DNA from: Actinomyces gerencseriae DSM 6844
Lineage (GTDB): Bacteria > Actinomycetota > Actinomycetes > Actinomycetales > Actinomycetaceae
DNA length: 64,000 bases
Direction of reading: 5' to 3'
Assembly: GCF_000429265.1 (NCBI RefSeq)
Contig: NZ_KE386872.1
Location: forward strand, 124,001 to 188,000
A model generated the notes under the pieces. It made no database searches. It had not been told where the DNA came from and worked only from the letters and a program-made list of their open reading frames with translations. Below are positions 1-8,496 of this stretch, in pieces (the first letter of the stretch is position 1; every line of letters starts with the position of its first letter). The position numbers and the translations under genes were made by a program.

Positions 1-1176
1 GACGAGCACGGCCACGCCGGCCGCCACGCACTCGGCGGTGTTGAACAGGACGTCGTAGATGGAGAAGGCGCGCCCGCGGTAGGCATCGGCCGTATCGGCC
101 TGCACGATCGTGTCGACCGCGATCTTGGCGCCCTGCACGCCGACCCCGAAGACGAGGAGCCCCGACGCCACCGCGGTGAGCGCGTGCGTCGTCACGAGGA
201 CGAGCTGCCCCGCGGTCCCGCCGATCAGGCACATGACGACCCAGGACGACGGCGACACCCGCTCGTGGGCCAGCGGGGTGAGCACGACGGCGAGACCGTG
301 CCCGGCCAGCATCGCGCCCATGAGCGTGCCGAAGACCGCCAGCCCGGCGTCGGCGTCCTCGGGCACCGCCAGGAGGTTCCTCGCCATGAGGATCAGCGCG
401 ATCAGCTCCATGCCGTACACGAAGCGGTGCAGGGCCATGGCGGTCAGGGCCAGTCCGGGCGTCCCGCGTCGCACGAGGTAGCGCACGGCGTCGGTCAGAT
501 CGCCCGCGGTGGCGGCGACCGCCGACGCCAGGCCCGTGCGCCGCCCCGTCCGCTCCGGCCCCAGCTCATCGACGCCCAGGCGCGAGACGACCCCGGCCGC
601 CAGCACGTACAGCCCGACGGCGACCACGAGGCTGCCGGTGTCCTGAGCGGTGCCCGCGGGGAGCAGCAGGCGCAGGAGCAGACCGAGGACGCCGCCCACC
701 GCGGTGGCCGCGCCGCCCAGGGTCGGCACGATGGAGTTGGCGACCAGCAGGCGCTCATGGTCGATGACCTGCGGCAGCCCGGCCGACAGCACGGACAGCA
801 GGAAGCGGTTGATGCCCAGGGCCACCAGGACGAGGACGTAGACGACCGGCCCGATCCCCGCGATGCTCAGGTGCACCGCGGTGGCCGCGATGAGACCGGC
901 CCGCACGAGGTTGCCGATCAGAAGGGTCCGGCGCCGCCTCCACCTGTCGATGAAGGGGCCCGCGAAGGGGCCGACGACGGAGAAGGGCAGCAGCATGACG
1001 ACCAGCGCGGCGGCGACACCGGCCGCATCCGTCATGTTCTGCGGCTGGAAGAAGAAGAGAGTCGCCAGCCCGGCCTGCACCATCCCGTCGCCGGACTGGG
1101 AGACGAGACGGACGCCGAGCAGGGTGCGGAAGGCCGGGACGGTGGCGAGGTCTCTGAGGTCGGCGGTCAGGCGCAT
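1..1176 (-). CDS. MFS transporter, 3' part beyond the window
   Basis: The minus strand reads open from an ATG at 1176 to the window edge, giving at least 392 residues with no stop, so the C-terminus is missing. The translation is a run of hydrophobic helices separated by short basic loops. It begins MRLTADLRDLATVPAFRTL and carries a short cytoplasmic loop with FIDRWRRRR after the second helix, which resembles the loop 2-3 region of major facilitator exporters (MFS_1, MdfA/enterobactin-exporter-like family). It should sit in the cytoplasmic membrane and move a small molecule by proton antiport; the substrate cannot be told. It is divergent from the TetR gene that starts at 1373, a common arrangement for a drug-type exporter and its repressor, so co-regulation is a reasonable inference. 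Confidence 0.85.
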   Translation of the reverse strand, partial: MRLTADLRDLATVPAFRTLLGVRLVSQSGDGMVQAGLATLFFFQPQNMTDAAGVAAALVVMLLPFSVVGPFAGPFIDRWRRRRTLLIGNLVRAGLIAATAVHLSIAGIGPVVYVLVLVALGINRFLLSVLSAGLPQVIDHERLLVANSIVPTLGGAATAVGGVLGLLLRLLLPAGTAQDTGSLVVAVGLYVLAAGVVSRLGVDELGPERTGRRTGLASAVAATAGDLTDAVRYLVRRGTPGLALTAMALHRFVYGMELIALILMARNLLAVPEDADAGLAVFGTLMGAMLAGHGLAVVLTPLAHERVSPSSWVVMCLIGGTAGQLVLVTTHALTAVASGLLVFGVGVQGAKIAVDTIVQADTADAYRGRAFSIYDVLFNTAECVAAGVAVLV

Positions 1177-1322
1177 GGGGCAAGACTCGCACCCGCGCCG
1201 CCCCGGCGGGACCCCCGCGCGAGCGGGCATGATCCCCGTTGAGACGGAACGGGGGCCGAATCAGGACTGAAGCAGCCCCGCCCCTCCGGCCCGGCGCCCG
1301 ATGCGGGCCCATTCGCACGTCG

Positions 1323-1351
1323 GTCGCGCACCCCCCTGGGCGGTGCGCGAC
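1323..1351. promoter_or_regulatory. Inverted repeat, candidate TetR operator
   Basis: Perfect 10-bp arms GTCGCGCACC (1323-1332) and GGTGCGCGAC (1342-1351) are separated by 9 bp. The repeat lies between the divergent MFS and TetR genes and just upstream of a TAGGAT -10-like hexamer at 1360-1365. Position and symmetry suit autoregulation by the TetR protein; binding is inferred. Confidence 0.5.
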
Positions 1352-1372
1352 GGCGTCCCTAGGATCAGGACC

Positions 1373-2020
1373 ATGATCACCAACTCGGCCTCCAGGCACC
1401 GCCTCAGGCTCTCCGCGGAGGAGCGTCGCGAGCAGATCGTCACCGTCGCCACCGAGCTCGTCGCCCGGCACGGTTTCAACGGCCTGTCGCTTCAGGAGGT
1501 CGCCGATGGCGTCGGCATCACCCAGGCCGGGCTGCTGCACTACATCGGCACGAAGAACGGTCTGCTCAAGTTCCTCCTCGACTCCCGGTACGACAGGCAG
1601 GGGACTCCGCAGGACTTCCTCGACTCGGGGGACCCGGCGGCCACCCACCCCGGGGGAATCTCCCTTCCCGCCTACTTCCGCTACCTGGTCGCGTTCAACG
1701 AGGCCCGCCCCCAGCTCATGGAGCTCTACATGACTCTCGGGGTGGAGGCGACTGATCCCGAGCACCCCGCCCACGACTACTTCATCGACCGCCCCGACCA
1801 GGTCTGGGAGTACTACTCCGGCTTCTCCTGGCGCCTGCCTCCCGCGATAGACGAGGCGGGCGGCTGGGAGTCCATGCGACCCCTCGTCGAGATGGTCCTC
1901 GAGGCCATGGACGGCGCGCAGATCCGCTACTTCCGCCGCCCCGCCATCAGCCTCGTCGAGGAGTGGGCCCGCTGGGAGCCGGTGCTCTTCCCCTCCCCGC
2001 TGTGGGACGACTACCGCTGA
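1373..2020 (+). CDS. TetR/AcrR family transcriptional regulator
   Basis: This 215-residue protein has an N-terminal TetR helix-turn-helix at about residues 15-60 (REQIVTVATELVARHGF, then LSLQEVADGVGITQAGLLHYI), the family's best conserved segment. The C-terminal domain is unremarkable and does not reveal the ligand. I chose the ATG at 1373 because the HTH begins about 15 residues later. The upstream extension to 1301 overlaps the palindrome and lacks family features. A TAGGAT hexamer ends 7 bp before the ATG, so the mRNA may be leaderless, although an AGGA at 1367 could also act as a weak ribosome site. It probably represses itself and the divergent MFS exporter. Confidence 0.88.
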   Translation: MITNSASRHRLRLSAEERREQIVTVATELVARHGFNGLSLQEVADGVGITQAGLLHYIGTKNGLLKFLLDSRYDRQGTPQDFLDSGDPAATHPGGISLPAYFRYLVAFNEARPQLMELYMTLGVEATDPEHPAHDYFIDRPDQVWEYYSGFSWRLPPAIDEAGGWESMRPLVEMVLEAMDGAQIRYFRRPAISLVEEWARWEPVLFPSPLWDDYR

Positions 2021-2148
2021 TACCGCCGGGCGGTCGCGCCGCCCCGGTACGACCCGCACGGGCCCTCGCAACGCACCAGGGAATCGGCCGACCGGCCGAC
2101 GCCCGCGGGTTCCACGCGGTCCGAGGGACTCACGGCGGGCCGGCTCCG

Positions 2149-3555
2149 TCAGGCCGCGGGCAGGAGCACCGTCGAGATCGAGTCGGCCGGCAGGGTCAGC
2201 CTCACGAGCCGCCCGTCGACCCCGAAGGAGATCGGCATATCGGTGCTCATGTCATTCTGGGCGGCGAGCACCACCGAGCCGTCGGGGTTGACGAAGGCGA
2301 GGACGTTCTCGTGGCCCGTGTAGGACAGGGTCGGGGCGAAACGCGCACCGGGCCGCACGAAGTGGGCCAGATGCTTCCACACGTAGTACTCGTGGTTGAA
2401 GCGGTACTCCGCGGTCCCGGGGTTCACCGTGACGAAGGAGTTCTGGCTCCACCCCCACCGCGAGACGCCGCCCTCGTCCAGGCAGAGGTTCCAGTAGTCG
2501 TAGACGGACGCGCCGTTGGTGAAGTAGTGGCGCATCATCCCCCAGGCGTAGCGGGCGTACCGCCAGTCGTTCCTCCCGTCCCCGCACTCCTGCTCGGACT
2601 GGTAGATCGTCAGCTCGGGGTGGTCGTGATGAACGAAGGGCACCGCTCCCTTGCCCGCCCACTGGAAGGCGACGCCGCCGAGCCTCCCGCCGATCTCGGG
2701 ATCGGCCAGCACGTCCTCGACCAGCCGCTCATCGGCCCGCTCCATGGTGCCGAGGAAGACCTCGACGCCGCGGCGCTCCATCTCGGGCACGAGGCGACGC
2801 AGGAGCTTCACGAGCCCCGTCGGGGTCCAGGTGCACGAGGGGAAGACCTGGTCGGAGTTGAACTCGTTCTGCGGCATGACCATGAAGACGTCGATGCCGC
2901 GCTCCCGGTAGGCGTCGATGAATCCGCCGAAGTAGCGGGCGTAGGTGTCCAGGTTCTCCTCGGTCAGGACGAAGCCGTCGGTGCCCTCGGGAATAGCGCG
3001 ATCAGGGGTGAGCCCGTTGTCGTAGCGGGTCTGCACGGCGGCCGGATTCGGCACCCCGCAGGCGTAGTGCCGGTTCGTCTTCATCCAGGTCGGTGGGCAC
3101 CACGGCGAGGCCCACAGCCTCAGGTCGGGACGCACCTCCTGGGCGGCCCTGATGAAGGGAATGAGCGTGGCCTCATCATGCTCGACGGAGAAGTCGGCCA
3201 GCCCGTGGTCGCCGTCGGTCTCGTCGTAGGAGTACCAGTCGATGGAGAAGTCGTTGGCGCCCACGGGCATGCGGCACACCGAGGCGTTGCCGCCCTCGGG
3301 GCTGAAGATCTCGCGCATGACATCGGCGCGCTCGGCCTCGCTCAGACGGGACAGCGAGGTCCAGCCGAGCTCGTTGAAGCACACGCCGAAGCCCTCGATC
3401 TCCTGGCGCGGCTGGTCGGTCCTGACGAGGACCTCGGGGAAGACATCCATGTCGGTGACCTCGACGGCGGCCTCGGGCGTGCACCAGGGGTCGGTCTCGG
3501 TGGTGACGACCCAGACAAGGTCGGCCGCGGGCTCGGTCGTGGGATCGACGGTCAT
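2149..3555 (-). CDS. Glycoside hydrolase family 30 enzyme
   Basis: The 468-residue protein matches the GH30 (glucosylceramidase-like) fold: an N-terminal stretch IEGFGVCFNELGW at about 53-65, then a TIM barrel with the LWASPWCPPTWMKTN signature at 147-161. The acid/base is E231 in MPQNEF, and the likely nucleophile is E321 in YQSEQECG. GH30 enzymes retain configuration and act on beta-glucosides, beta-fucosides/xylosides or beta-1,6-glucans; the exact substrate is not evident. No signal peptide is seen, so it acts in the cytoplasm on imported oligosaccharides. The start at 3555 has a GAGGAG ribosome site 6 bp upstream; a longer reading to 3594 lacks one. It follows the GH42 gene by 73 bp on the same strand and is probably co-transcribed with it. 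Confidence 0.85.
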   Translation of the reverse strand: MTVDPTTEPAADLVWVVTTETDPWCTPEAAVEVTDMDVFPEVLVRTDQPRQEIEGFGVCFNELGWTSLSRLSEAERADVMREIFSPEGGNASVCRMPVGANDFSIDWYSYDETDGDHGLADFSVEHDEATLIPFIRAAQEVRPDLRLWASPWCPPTWMKTNRHYACGVPNPAAVQTRYDNGLTPDRAIPEGTDGFVLTEENLDTYARYFGGFIDAYRERGIDVFMVMPQNEFNSDQVFPSCTWTPTGLVKLLRRLVPEMERRGVEVFLGTMERADERLVEDVLADPEIGGRLGGVAFQWAGKGAVPFVHHDHPELTIYQSEQECGDGRNDWRYARYAWGMMRHYFTNGASVYDYWNLCLDEGGVSRWGWSQNSFVTVNPGTAEYRFNHEYYVWKHLAHFVRPGARFAPTLSYTGHENVLAFVNPDGSVVLAAQNDMSTDMPISFGVDGRLVRLTLPADSISTVLLPAA

Positions 3556-3628
3556 GCGCACTCCTCGGGTTCGTTCCGGTTTCGTTGCTGCCACTGGGAT
3601 GAGATGAATCGACGACGGCTCGACCGGC

Positions 3629-5758
3629 TCAGGCCCCGTCGCCCTCGACGACGAGGACGCCCCAGGCGGGAATCGTCACCGGGGCGCCGGAGTCGATAGC
3701 GGCTCCGGGCGCACCGGCGGAGCCCAGGACGTCGGTGCCGCTCACGCACGGGACGAAGGAGACCTCGTCGCGGGAGTAGTTGAGGTAGTAGGTCAACGGC
3801 CGGCCCCGGCCGTTGACGCCGCGGCGCACGGTGACCGTCCCTGCGAGCGTCTGCGGCCAGTCCAGGAGCCGGCGCTCGTCGAGGACGGCCAGGATGACGG
3901 CTTTGAGGAGCGCCGAGCCGGTCATGGTGGCGATGTGCGTGATGGAGCCGTCGCCGACATGGCGGCGGGCGATCGCCGGTCCGGACCAGGCGTGGTGCTC
4001 GTAGGTCGCCAGGACCTCGAGGCCCTCTCCGTCCTCGGACCGCTCGTAGGGGGTGAGCAGCTCCATGAAGGTGGACGCCTCGAGATCGACGTCGGCGGGC
4101 CCACCCGGGTCGGCCCGCTGAAGAACCCGCTTCAGCGCGCCGACCGGAGCCAGGCGCACGCCCTCGGGACGGGTGAACTGGTCGGTGCCCAGACCCAGGA
4201 GGCCGGACAGGCCGTGCGGCTGCCGATCGGTGAAGACCTGAAGGTTCTCGTCGGCGACGCCGGTGCGGAAGGTGGTGATCAGCCGGCCGCCGCCGCGCAC
4301 GTAGTCGCGCAGGGCCCGCGCGGTGGCCTCGGGGGTGACGTAGAGAGCGGGGACCACCAGCACCTCGTAGCGGGCCAGACGCTCGGCCGGGGCGTCGGCG
4401 GGGACGATATCGACCTCGACATTGAGCTCGAACAAGGCGTCGTAGACCCAGCGGAAGACGTCGTTGTAGTTGGCGCCCCCGCCGGCGTACTGACGGGGGA
4501 AGCCGGCTTCGAGGCTGAACCACTCCAGTGCGGTGAGCGCCTCGTTGGAGATCATGATCGCCACCCTGTTGCGCTTGGTCAGGCCGCTCAGGGCCGGAGC
4601 GTGCACGGCGAGCTCGCGGCCGATGCGGGCGGCCTCGAGGTACGTGGGGTTGGGGGAGTAGTCCTGGGAGAGCAGGCCCTTCCAGTAGGTCTCGAAGGAG
4701 TTGTGGATGGACCCCCAGTGCCAGTACATGACGCCGCAGGCCCCTGAGGCGAGGTGGGAGTACGCCTGGAGGCGGAGCTGGCCCGGGTAGGGCAGCCAGC
4801 CCATCTGCCCCTGCGCCTGGGTCTCGATGACGAGGTAGGGGGCGCCGTCCTTGAGCGAGCGGGAGATGTCCCCGCCGAAGCCGATCTCCTTGCCGGTGAG
4901 GCGATCCTCGCCGGGGTGGTAGATGTCGACGCCGGCGAGGGTGACGGCCCGCGCGGCCTTGAAGTGATCGACGGCGGGCTGGACGCCGAAGGAGTGGCCG
5001 CGCCACTCGTAGTCGAAGTTCTGGGTGACGAACTGGTCCTCGCGCCGGTAGTCATCGACGATGGTCCGCTGCCAGGCGAGGAACTCGGTGACGAGACCGC
5101 GGCGGAAGGCGTCGAAGGCGGCGGCCAGCGAGCCGTTGATCGTGCCGGTCACGTCGGGGAAGTCCTCCCAGGCGTTCACCCGGTTGGCCCAGTAGTTCAG
5201 GCCGTAGGCGGCGTTGAGGGCGTCGAGGTCGCCGTCGAAGCGCTCCTTGAGAGAATCGACGAAGGCGCGCTGGACGCCGGTGTTGGCGGCGTCGTAGTAC
5301 TTGGTCTCGTTGTCGAGCTGGAAGCCGATGACGCCGGTCCGCGGCGCCGTGCGGGCGGCCAGGGCGCGGATGGCCTCCTCAGCGTAGTGGCGGTAGGCGA
5401 GTGCCGTGATGTCCATGTTCTGGCGGGCGCCGTACGTGCTGGCCCCGGCGGCGGTGACGCCCAGGACCTCGGGGTGCCGGGCCGCCAGCCAGGTGGGGAC
5501 GGCAGCAGTAGGGGTGCCGATGATGACGTCCAGGCCGTGAGCCTCGGCGGCGTCGATGGCGCGGTCGACGTGGGTGAAGTCGAAGACGCCGGGGGCGGGG
5601 TTCCAGGTGCCCCAGGTGAACTCGGCGATGCGAATGGTGGTGAAGCCGGCCTCCACCATCATCTCCATGTCCCGCTCGAGGCGGTCCGGGCCCGCGGAGG
5701 CGGGCGTGTACTCGTCGTAGTACGCCGCGCCGAAGACGAGGCGGTCGGGATGCGTCAT
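3629..5758 (-). CDS. Glycoside hydrolase family 42 beta-galactosidase
   Basis: At 709 residues this has the usual GH42 length and order: catalytic (beta/alpha)8 barrel, trimerisation domain at about 400-620, and a small C-terminal beta domain. Hallmarks are the start LVFGAAYYDEYTP, acid/base N150-E151 in FQLDNETKYY, and nucleophile E312 in LVIETQAQGQMGW. Family members hydrolyse terminal beta-galactosides, often short galacto-oligosaccharides or arabinogalactan fragments rather than lactose. There is no secretion signal. The ATG at 5758 follows AGGAGG by 6 bp. Upstream, ACTA-GA-TAGT at 5801-5810 is a possible operator. It sits between the Eis-like gene and GH30 on the same strand, and the ROK regulator beyond is the likeliest controller. 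Confidence 0.92.
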   Translation of the reverse strand: MTHPDRLVFGAAYYDEYTPASAGPDRLERDMEMMVEAGFTTIRIAEFTWGTWNPAPGVFDFTHVDRAIDAAEAHGLDVIIGTPTAAVPTWLAARHPEVLGVTAAGASTYGARQNMDITALAYRHYAEEAIRALAARTAPRTGVIGFQLDNETKYYDAANTGVQRAFVDSLKERFDGDLDALNAAYGLNYWANRVNAWEDFPDVTGTINGSLAAAFDAFRRGLVTEFLAWQRTIVDDYRREDQFVTQNFDYEWRGHSFGVQPAVDHFKAARAVTLAGVDIYHPGEDRLTGKEIGFGGDISRSLKDGAPYLVIETQAQGQMGWLPYPGQLRLQAYSHLASGACGVMYWHWGSIHNSFETYWKGLLSQDYSPNPTYLEAARIGRELAVHAPALSGLTKRNRVAIMISNEALTALEWFSLEAGFPRQYAGGGANYNDVFRWVYDALFELNVEVDIVPADAPAERLARYEVLVVPALYVTPEATARALRDYVRGGGRLITTFRTGVADENLQVFTDRQPHGLSGLLGLGTDQFTRPEGVRLAPVGALKRVLQRADPGGPADVDLEASTFMELLTPYERSEDGEGLEVLATYEHHAWSGPAIARRHVGDGSITHIATMTGSALLKAVILAVLDERRLLDWPQTLAGTVTVRRGVNGRGRPLTYYLNYSRDEVSFVPCVSGTDVLGSAGAPGAAIDSGAPVTIPAWGVLVVEGDGA

Positions 5759-5868
5759 CGTTGCCTCCTGTGCGGCGCCGTCGCCGCTTACCTAATGTTC
5801 ACTAGATAGTAGTTCGTTCGGCGCCCGATGGGAAGACAGGGACGCGCGAGGAGGCCGCCGGAACCCGG

Positions 5869-7011
5869 TCAGAACTCGAAGAGCCCCGCCCACGGACGCA
5901 GGACGCTCGCACGCACCAGGTCCGCCGGCACGGCGTCGCCGAAGACGGGCGCGATGCCCGCTACCAGCTGGGCGAGACGCGGCAGGCTCACCGGCACGCC
6001 GCGGGACGCGCTCGCACTCACGCGGGCGCGGCCGCCCGCCAGATCGAGGATCCACGTCCCGGTGTTGGCGGGCAGCAGGGGGTCCTTGACGGACAGACTC
6101 CATCGTCCTGTGACGTCGGCGGGCCACCCCCGCCCCTCCAGCGCCCGCACGACATCGACGACCCGCAGCATCGGCATCGAGCACTCCCGCGTCCGCGGTC
6201 GGCCGGGGTACCAGCGGATCAGGTCGTCGTCCCCACCGCCCCACACCTCGATGCGCGTCTCGTCCGCCCCTCCCGCCCCGTCGTCGAGCACGGCCAGCGC
6301 CGTCGCCCACGCACCGGCATCGGCGGCGCGCAGGAGGTGGACGATCAGGTGTCCGGGGAGCCTTTCGAACCGCAACGCGCCCACGGTCCCGCCATGACGC
6401 TCCAGGACGACGTCGTGCACGCCCACTCCCGCAGGGGGAGCCGGGCTGAGGGCGCCCTCGAGATGCCGCGACAGCGGCCCGAGGACGTCCTCCCCGGCGC
6501 GGACTCCGCGAACGCGCACCGTCGGATCCGCGGTGGCGCCCTCGACGACGGCGCGGTCCAGAATGCGCAGCTCCAGGGGGGTTATGGCCTCGTACCCCAG
6601 GTAGCGGTGGAGGACGGGCGCGGAGGGATGAACCAGGGACACGGCGGAGCCGTTCGCGCGCTCGTCGGCGAGGAGGCGGACGACGAGCGCACGGGCGGCC
6701 CCCGGGCTCCGGCGGAGCAGATCGACGGCGACATCGAGGACGCCGTACCCGGGCACGTCGCGATCGCCGATCCGCACGACCATCGGCAGCACCCCCGCCA
6801 TGGCGACCAGGCGATCAGCACGATCGAAGGCGCCCATGACGCGCGGTGCGCCCTCCGAGGACCCCGGGGGCTCCGAGGACGTCGACGCGATCACGCCGTA
6901 CCGCGAATGCCCCGGAGCCCTGCGCTGAACGGCGACGTACTCCCTTCGATCCTCCTCATCCACGATCCGGAATGCGAACCGACCCGCCGATACTGCCGCC
7001 GAAGACGTCAT
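5869..7011 (-). CDS. Eis-like GNAT family N-acetyltransferase
   Basis: The roughly 380-residue protein has the three-part layout of the Eis family: an N-terminal GNAT domain (RFAFRIVDEEDRREY, then MAGVLPMVVRIGDRDVPGYGVLDVAV, typical of the Eis acetyl-CoA-side strands), a second degenerate GNAT, and a C-terminal SCP2-like domain ending in an aromatic residue (AGLFEF). In Eis enzymes the free C-terminal carboxylate serves in catalysis, so the ending is meaningful. Known relatives acetylate aminoglycosides, lysines or small amines; the substrate here is unknown. I prefer the ATG at 7011, just before SSAAVSAGRFAFRIV; the upstream extension is Cys/Arg-rich and unlike the family. It lies head to head with the ROK regulator and upstream of the two glycosidases. 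Confidence 0.75.
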   Translation of the reverse strand: MTSSAAVSAGRFAFRIVDEEDRREYVAVQRRAPGHSRYGVIASTSSEPPGSSEGAPRVMGAFDRADRLVAMAGVLPMVVRIGDRDVPGYGVLDVAVDLLRRSPGAARALVVRLLADERANGSAVSLVHPSAPVLHRYLGYEAITPLELRILDRAVVEGATADPTVRVRGVRAGEDVLGPLSRHLEGALSPAPPAGVGVHDVVLERHGGTVGALRFERLPGHLIVHLLRAADAGAWATALAVLDDGAGGADETRIEVWGGGDDDLIRWYPGRPRTRECSMPMLRVVDVVRALEGRGWPADVTGRWSLSVKDPLLPANTGTWILDLAGGRARVSASASRGVPVSLPRLAQLVAGIAPVFGDAVPADLVRASVLRPWAGLFEF

Positions 7012-7116
7012 GACCACCGCCGCTCCCCCCGTTCGACACCGCCGGCCACGGTGCCGGAACCATGAGCACGCCCTCTGCGACCCACCGCATATAAAGTCGC
7101 ACTCCGACGAAAGTTT

Positions 7117-7131
7117 GTCAATGCTATTGAC
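7117..7131. promoter_or_regulatory. Perfect inverted repeat overlapping the ROK gene promoter
   Basis: GTCAAT-GCT-ATTGAC is a perfect 6-bp-arm repeat. Its right arm overlaps a TTGACG -35-like box (7127-7132) that stands 18 bp before TATTCT (7151-7156). A protein bound here would block transcription of the ROK gene and might also affect the divergent acetyltransferase. Autorepression is inferred. Confidence 0.55.
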
Positions 7132-7156
7132 GAATAATGCAGACATGCGGTATTCT
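7127..7156 (+). promoter_or_regulatory. Promoter of the ROK regulator
   Basis: TTGACG (7127-7132) and TATTCT (7151-7156) are separated by 18 bp, about 64 bp upstream of the chosen TTG start. This is one of the better sigma-A-type matches in the window. Confidence 0.5.
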
Positions 7157-7219
7157 CTTCATGCACGTCTATGTGAAAACCCGTTACCGTGGTGCCAGCA
7201 ACCACGGACGGAGGACACT

Positions 7220-8398
7220 TTGACAAGCAGGATGGGGGTGGGTCCCGAGCGCATCCGGGAGATCAACTCCCTGCAGATTCTCCACTGGCTCATCGACGGC
7301 GAGGAGGTGACCGCCACCGAGATCGCCGAGCACTGCGATCTGTCCCGCACCAGCGTCAACGCGGCTCTGGCCGATCTTCGTGAGATGGGTTGGATCACCA
7401 GGCTCAACGCGGTCACGGGCGTGGCCGGCGGACGCCCGGCGCGCAGGTACCGCTTCCGAGGCGGGAGCGCCGTCGTCCTGGGCGCGGACATCGACGTGCG
7501 CCACGTGAAGGTCCTGATCGCAGATCTATCAGGAACGGCGCTGGCCCAGCGCTCCCGGCCCGTGGAGCCCGATCTCGACCCGTCGTCCAGACTCGCGGTT
7601 CTGGACCGGCTCATCACCGAGGCGCTCGCGCAGGCGGGGCTGGAGGCCGATGACGTGCACGCCCTGACCGTCGCCGTCAACGGGGCCGTCGACGAGTCCG
7701 GACGTACGCCCTTCTTCCCGCCGCTGCCCGAATGGCACGAGGTCGACCTGGTGACGCGACTGAAGGCGAGCTTCGCGTGCCCGGTGCGAATCAGCAACAG
7801 CTGCAAGCTCGCGTTGCTGGCCGAGGCCCAGCACGGCCGGATCGCCGGGATCGACGACGCCGTCTACATCCTCATCCTCGCCGACCACCGCATCGGCGCG
7901 GCGATCATGAACCGGGGCGAGGTCATCGAGGGATCGGCGGGCGTGGCCGGGGAGATCGGAGGTCTCAAGATCCTGCGGTGGAAACGCGCCATTCAAGACC
8001 TGACCGCGCACCCGAGCATGCCGGAGCTGACGGACGAGCGCGAGCGCATCGACTGGATCGTGCGGGCCGCGCGCGACGGGGACGGCGAGGCCCTGAGCTG
8101 CATGCGGACCTACGCCCGGGATCTGGCCACCGGGGCCGCGGCGCTCGTGCTCGCCGCGGATCCCGCCGTCCTCGTCCTGGGAGGCGACCTGTCACTGAGC
8201 TCCGACCTGTGGCTGGAGCACTTCACGCGCGCCCTGGAGCGCCTCGTCCTCCACATGCCCTCGATCAGGGTATCGACGATCGGGGACGACGCCGTCGTCC
8301 GTGGAGCCGCGCGCCGCGCCACCCTCGATGTGCGCGACCGGTACTTCGGGGACTACCTGCTCCCCGCCCCGATCGCCCCGACCTCCTCGACGAGCTGA
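7220..8398 (+). CDS. ROK family transcriptional repressor (NagC/XylR-like)
   Basis: The 392-residue protein joins an N-terminal winged helix (EINSLQILHWLIDGEEVTA, then IAEHCDLSRTSVNAALADLREMG) to a C-terminal ROK sugar-kinase-fold domain. ROK features include DIDVRHVKVLIADLSG, AVNGAVDESGR and AGVAGEIGGLKIL. The usual cysteine-rich zinc motif (CxCGxxGCxE) is missing where it should follow GEIG, so this is a regulator rather than an active kinase. I chose the TTG at 7220 because GGAGGA lies 4 bp upstream; an in-frame ATG at 7232 is the alternative and has poorer spacing. It likely senses a sugar or sugar phosphate and controls the glycosidase genes to its left and itself. Confidence 0.85.
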   Translation: MTSRMGVGPERIREINSLQILHWLIDGEEVTATEIAEHCDLSRTSVNAALADLREMGWITRLNAVTGVAGGRPARRYRFRGGSAVVLGADIDVRHVKVLIADLSGTALAQRSRPVEPDLDPSSRLAVLDRLITEALAQAGLEADDVHALTVAVNGAVDESGRTPFFPPLPEWHEVDLVTRLKASFACPVRISNSCKLALLAEAQHGRIAGIDDAVYILILADHRIGAAIMNRGEVIEGSAGVAGEIGGLKILRWKRAIQDLTAHPSMPELTDERERIDWIVRAARDGDGEALSCMRTYARDLATGAAALVLAADPAVLVLGGDLSLSSDLWLEHFTRALERLVLHMPSIRVSTIGDDAVVRGAARRATLDVRDRYFGDYLLPAPIAPTSSTS

Positions 8399-8408
8399 CC
8401 CCCCTCTC

Positions 8409-8442
8409 GCCGAGATCGGTTCAGTTCCGCGCCGAGATCGGT
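8409..8442. repeat. Intergenic 22-bp-period repeat, copy A
   Basis: GCCGAGATCGGT occurs twice (8409-8420 and 8431-8442), spaced exactly 22 bp apart. Each unit contains the dyad CCGA-N2-TCGG. It lies in the gap between the convergent ROK and WYL genes. A close relative with the same period lies at 54583-54616. Confidence 0.6.
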
Positions 8443-8496
8443 CCGAGGCTCCGAGCCGGTCCGGACCTCGATGCGCCTCGACCCCGCCGCCGCGCC

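Noticed and set aside
1963-3699. 578-codon plus-strand frame opposite the GH30 gene
   Set aside because: Shadow of GH30, which has clear catalytic motifs on the minus strand.
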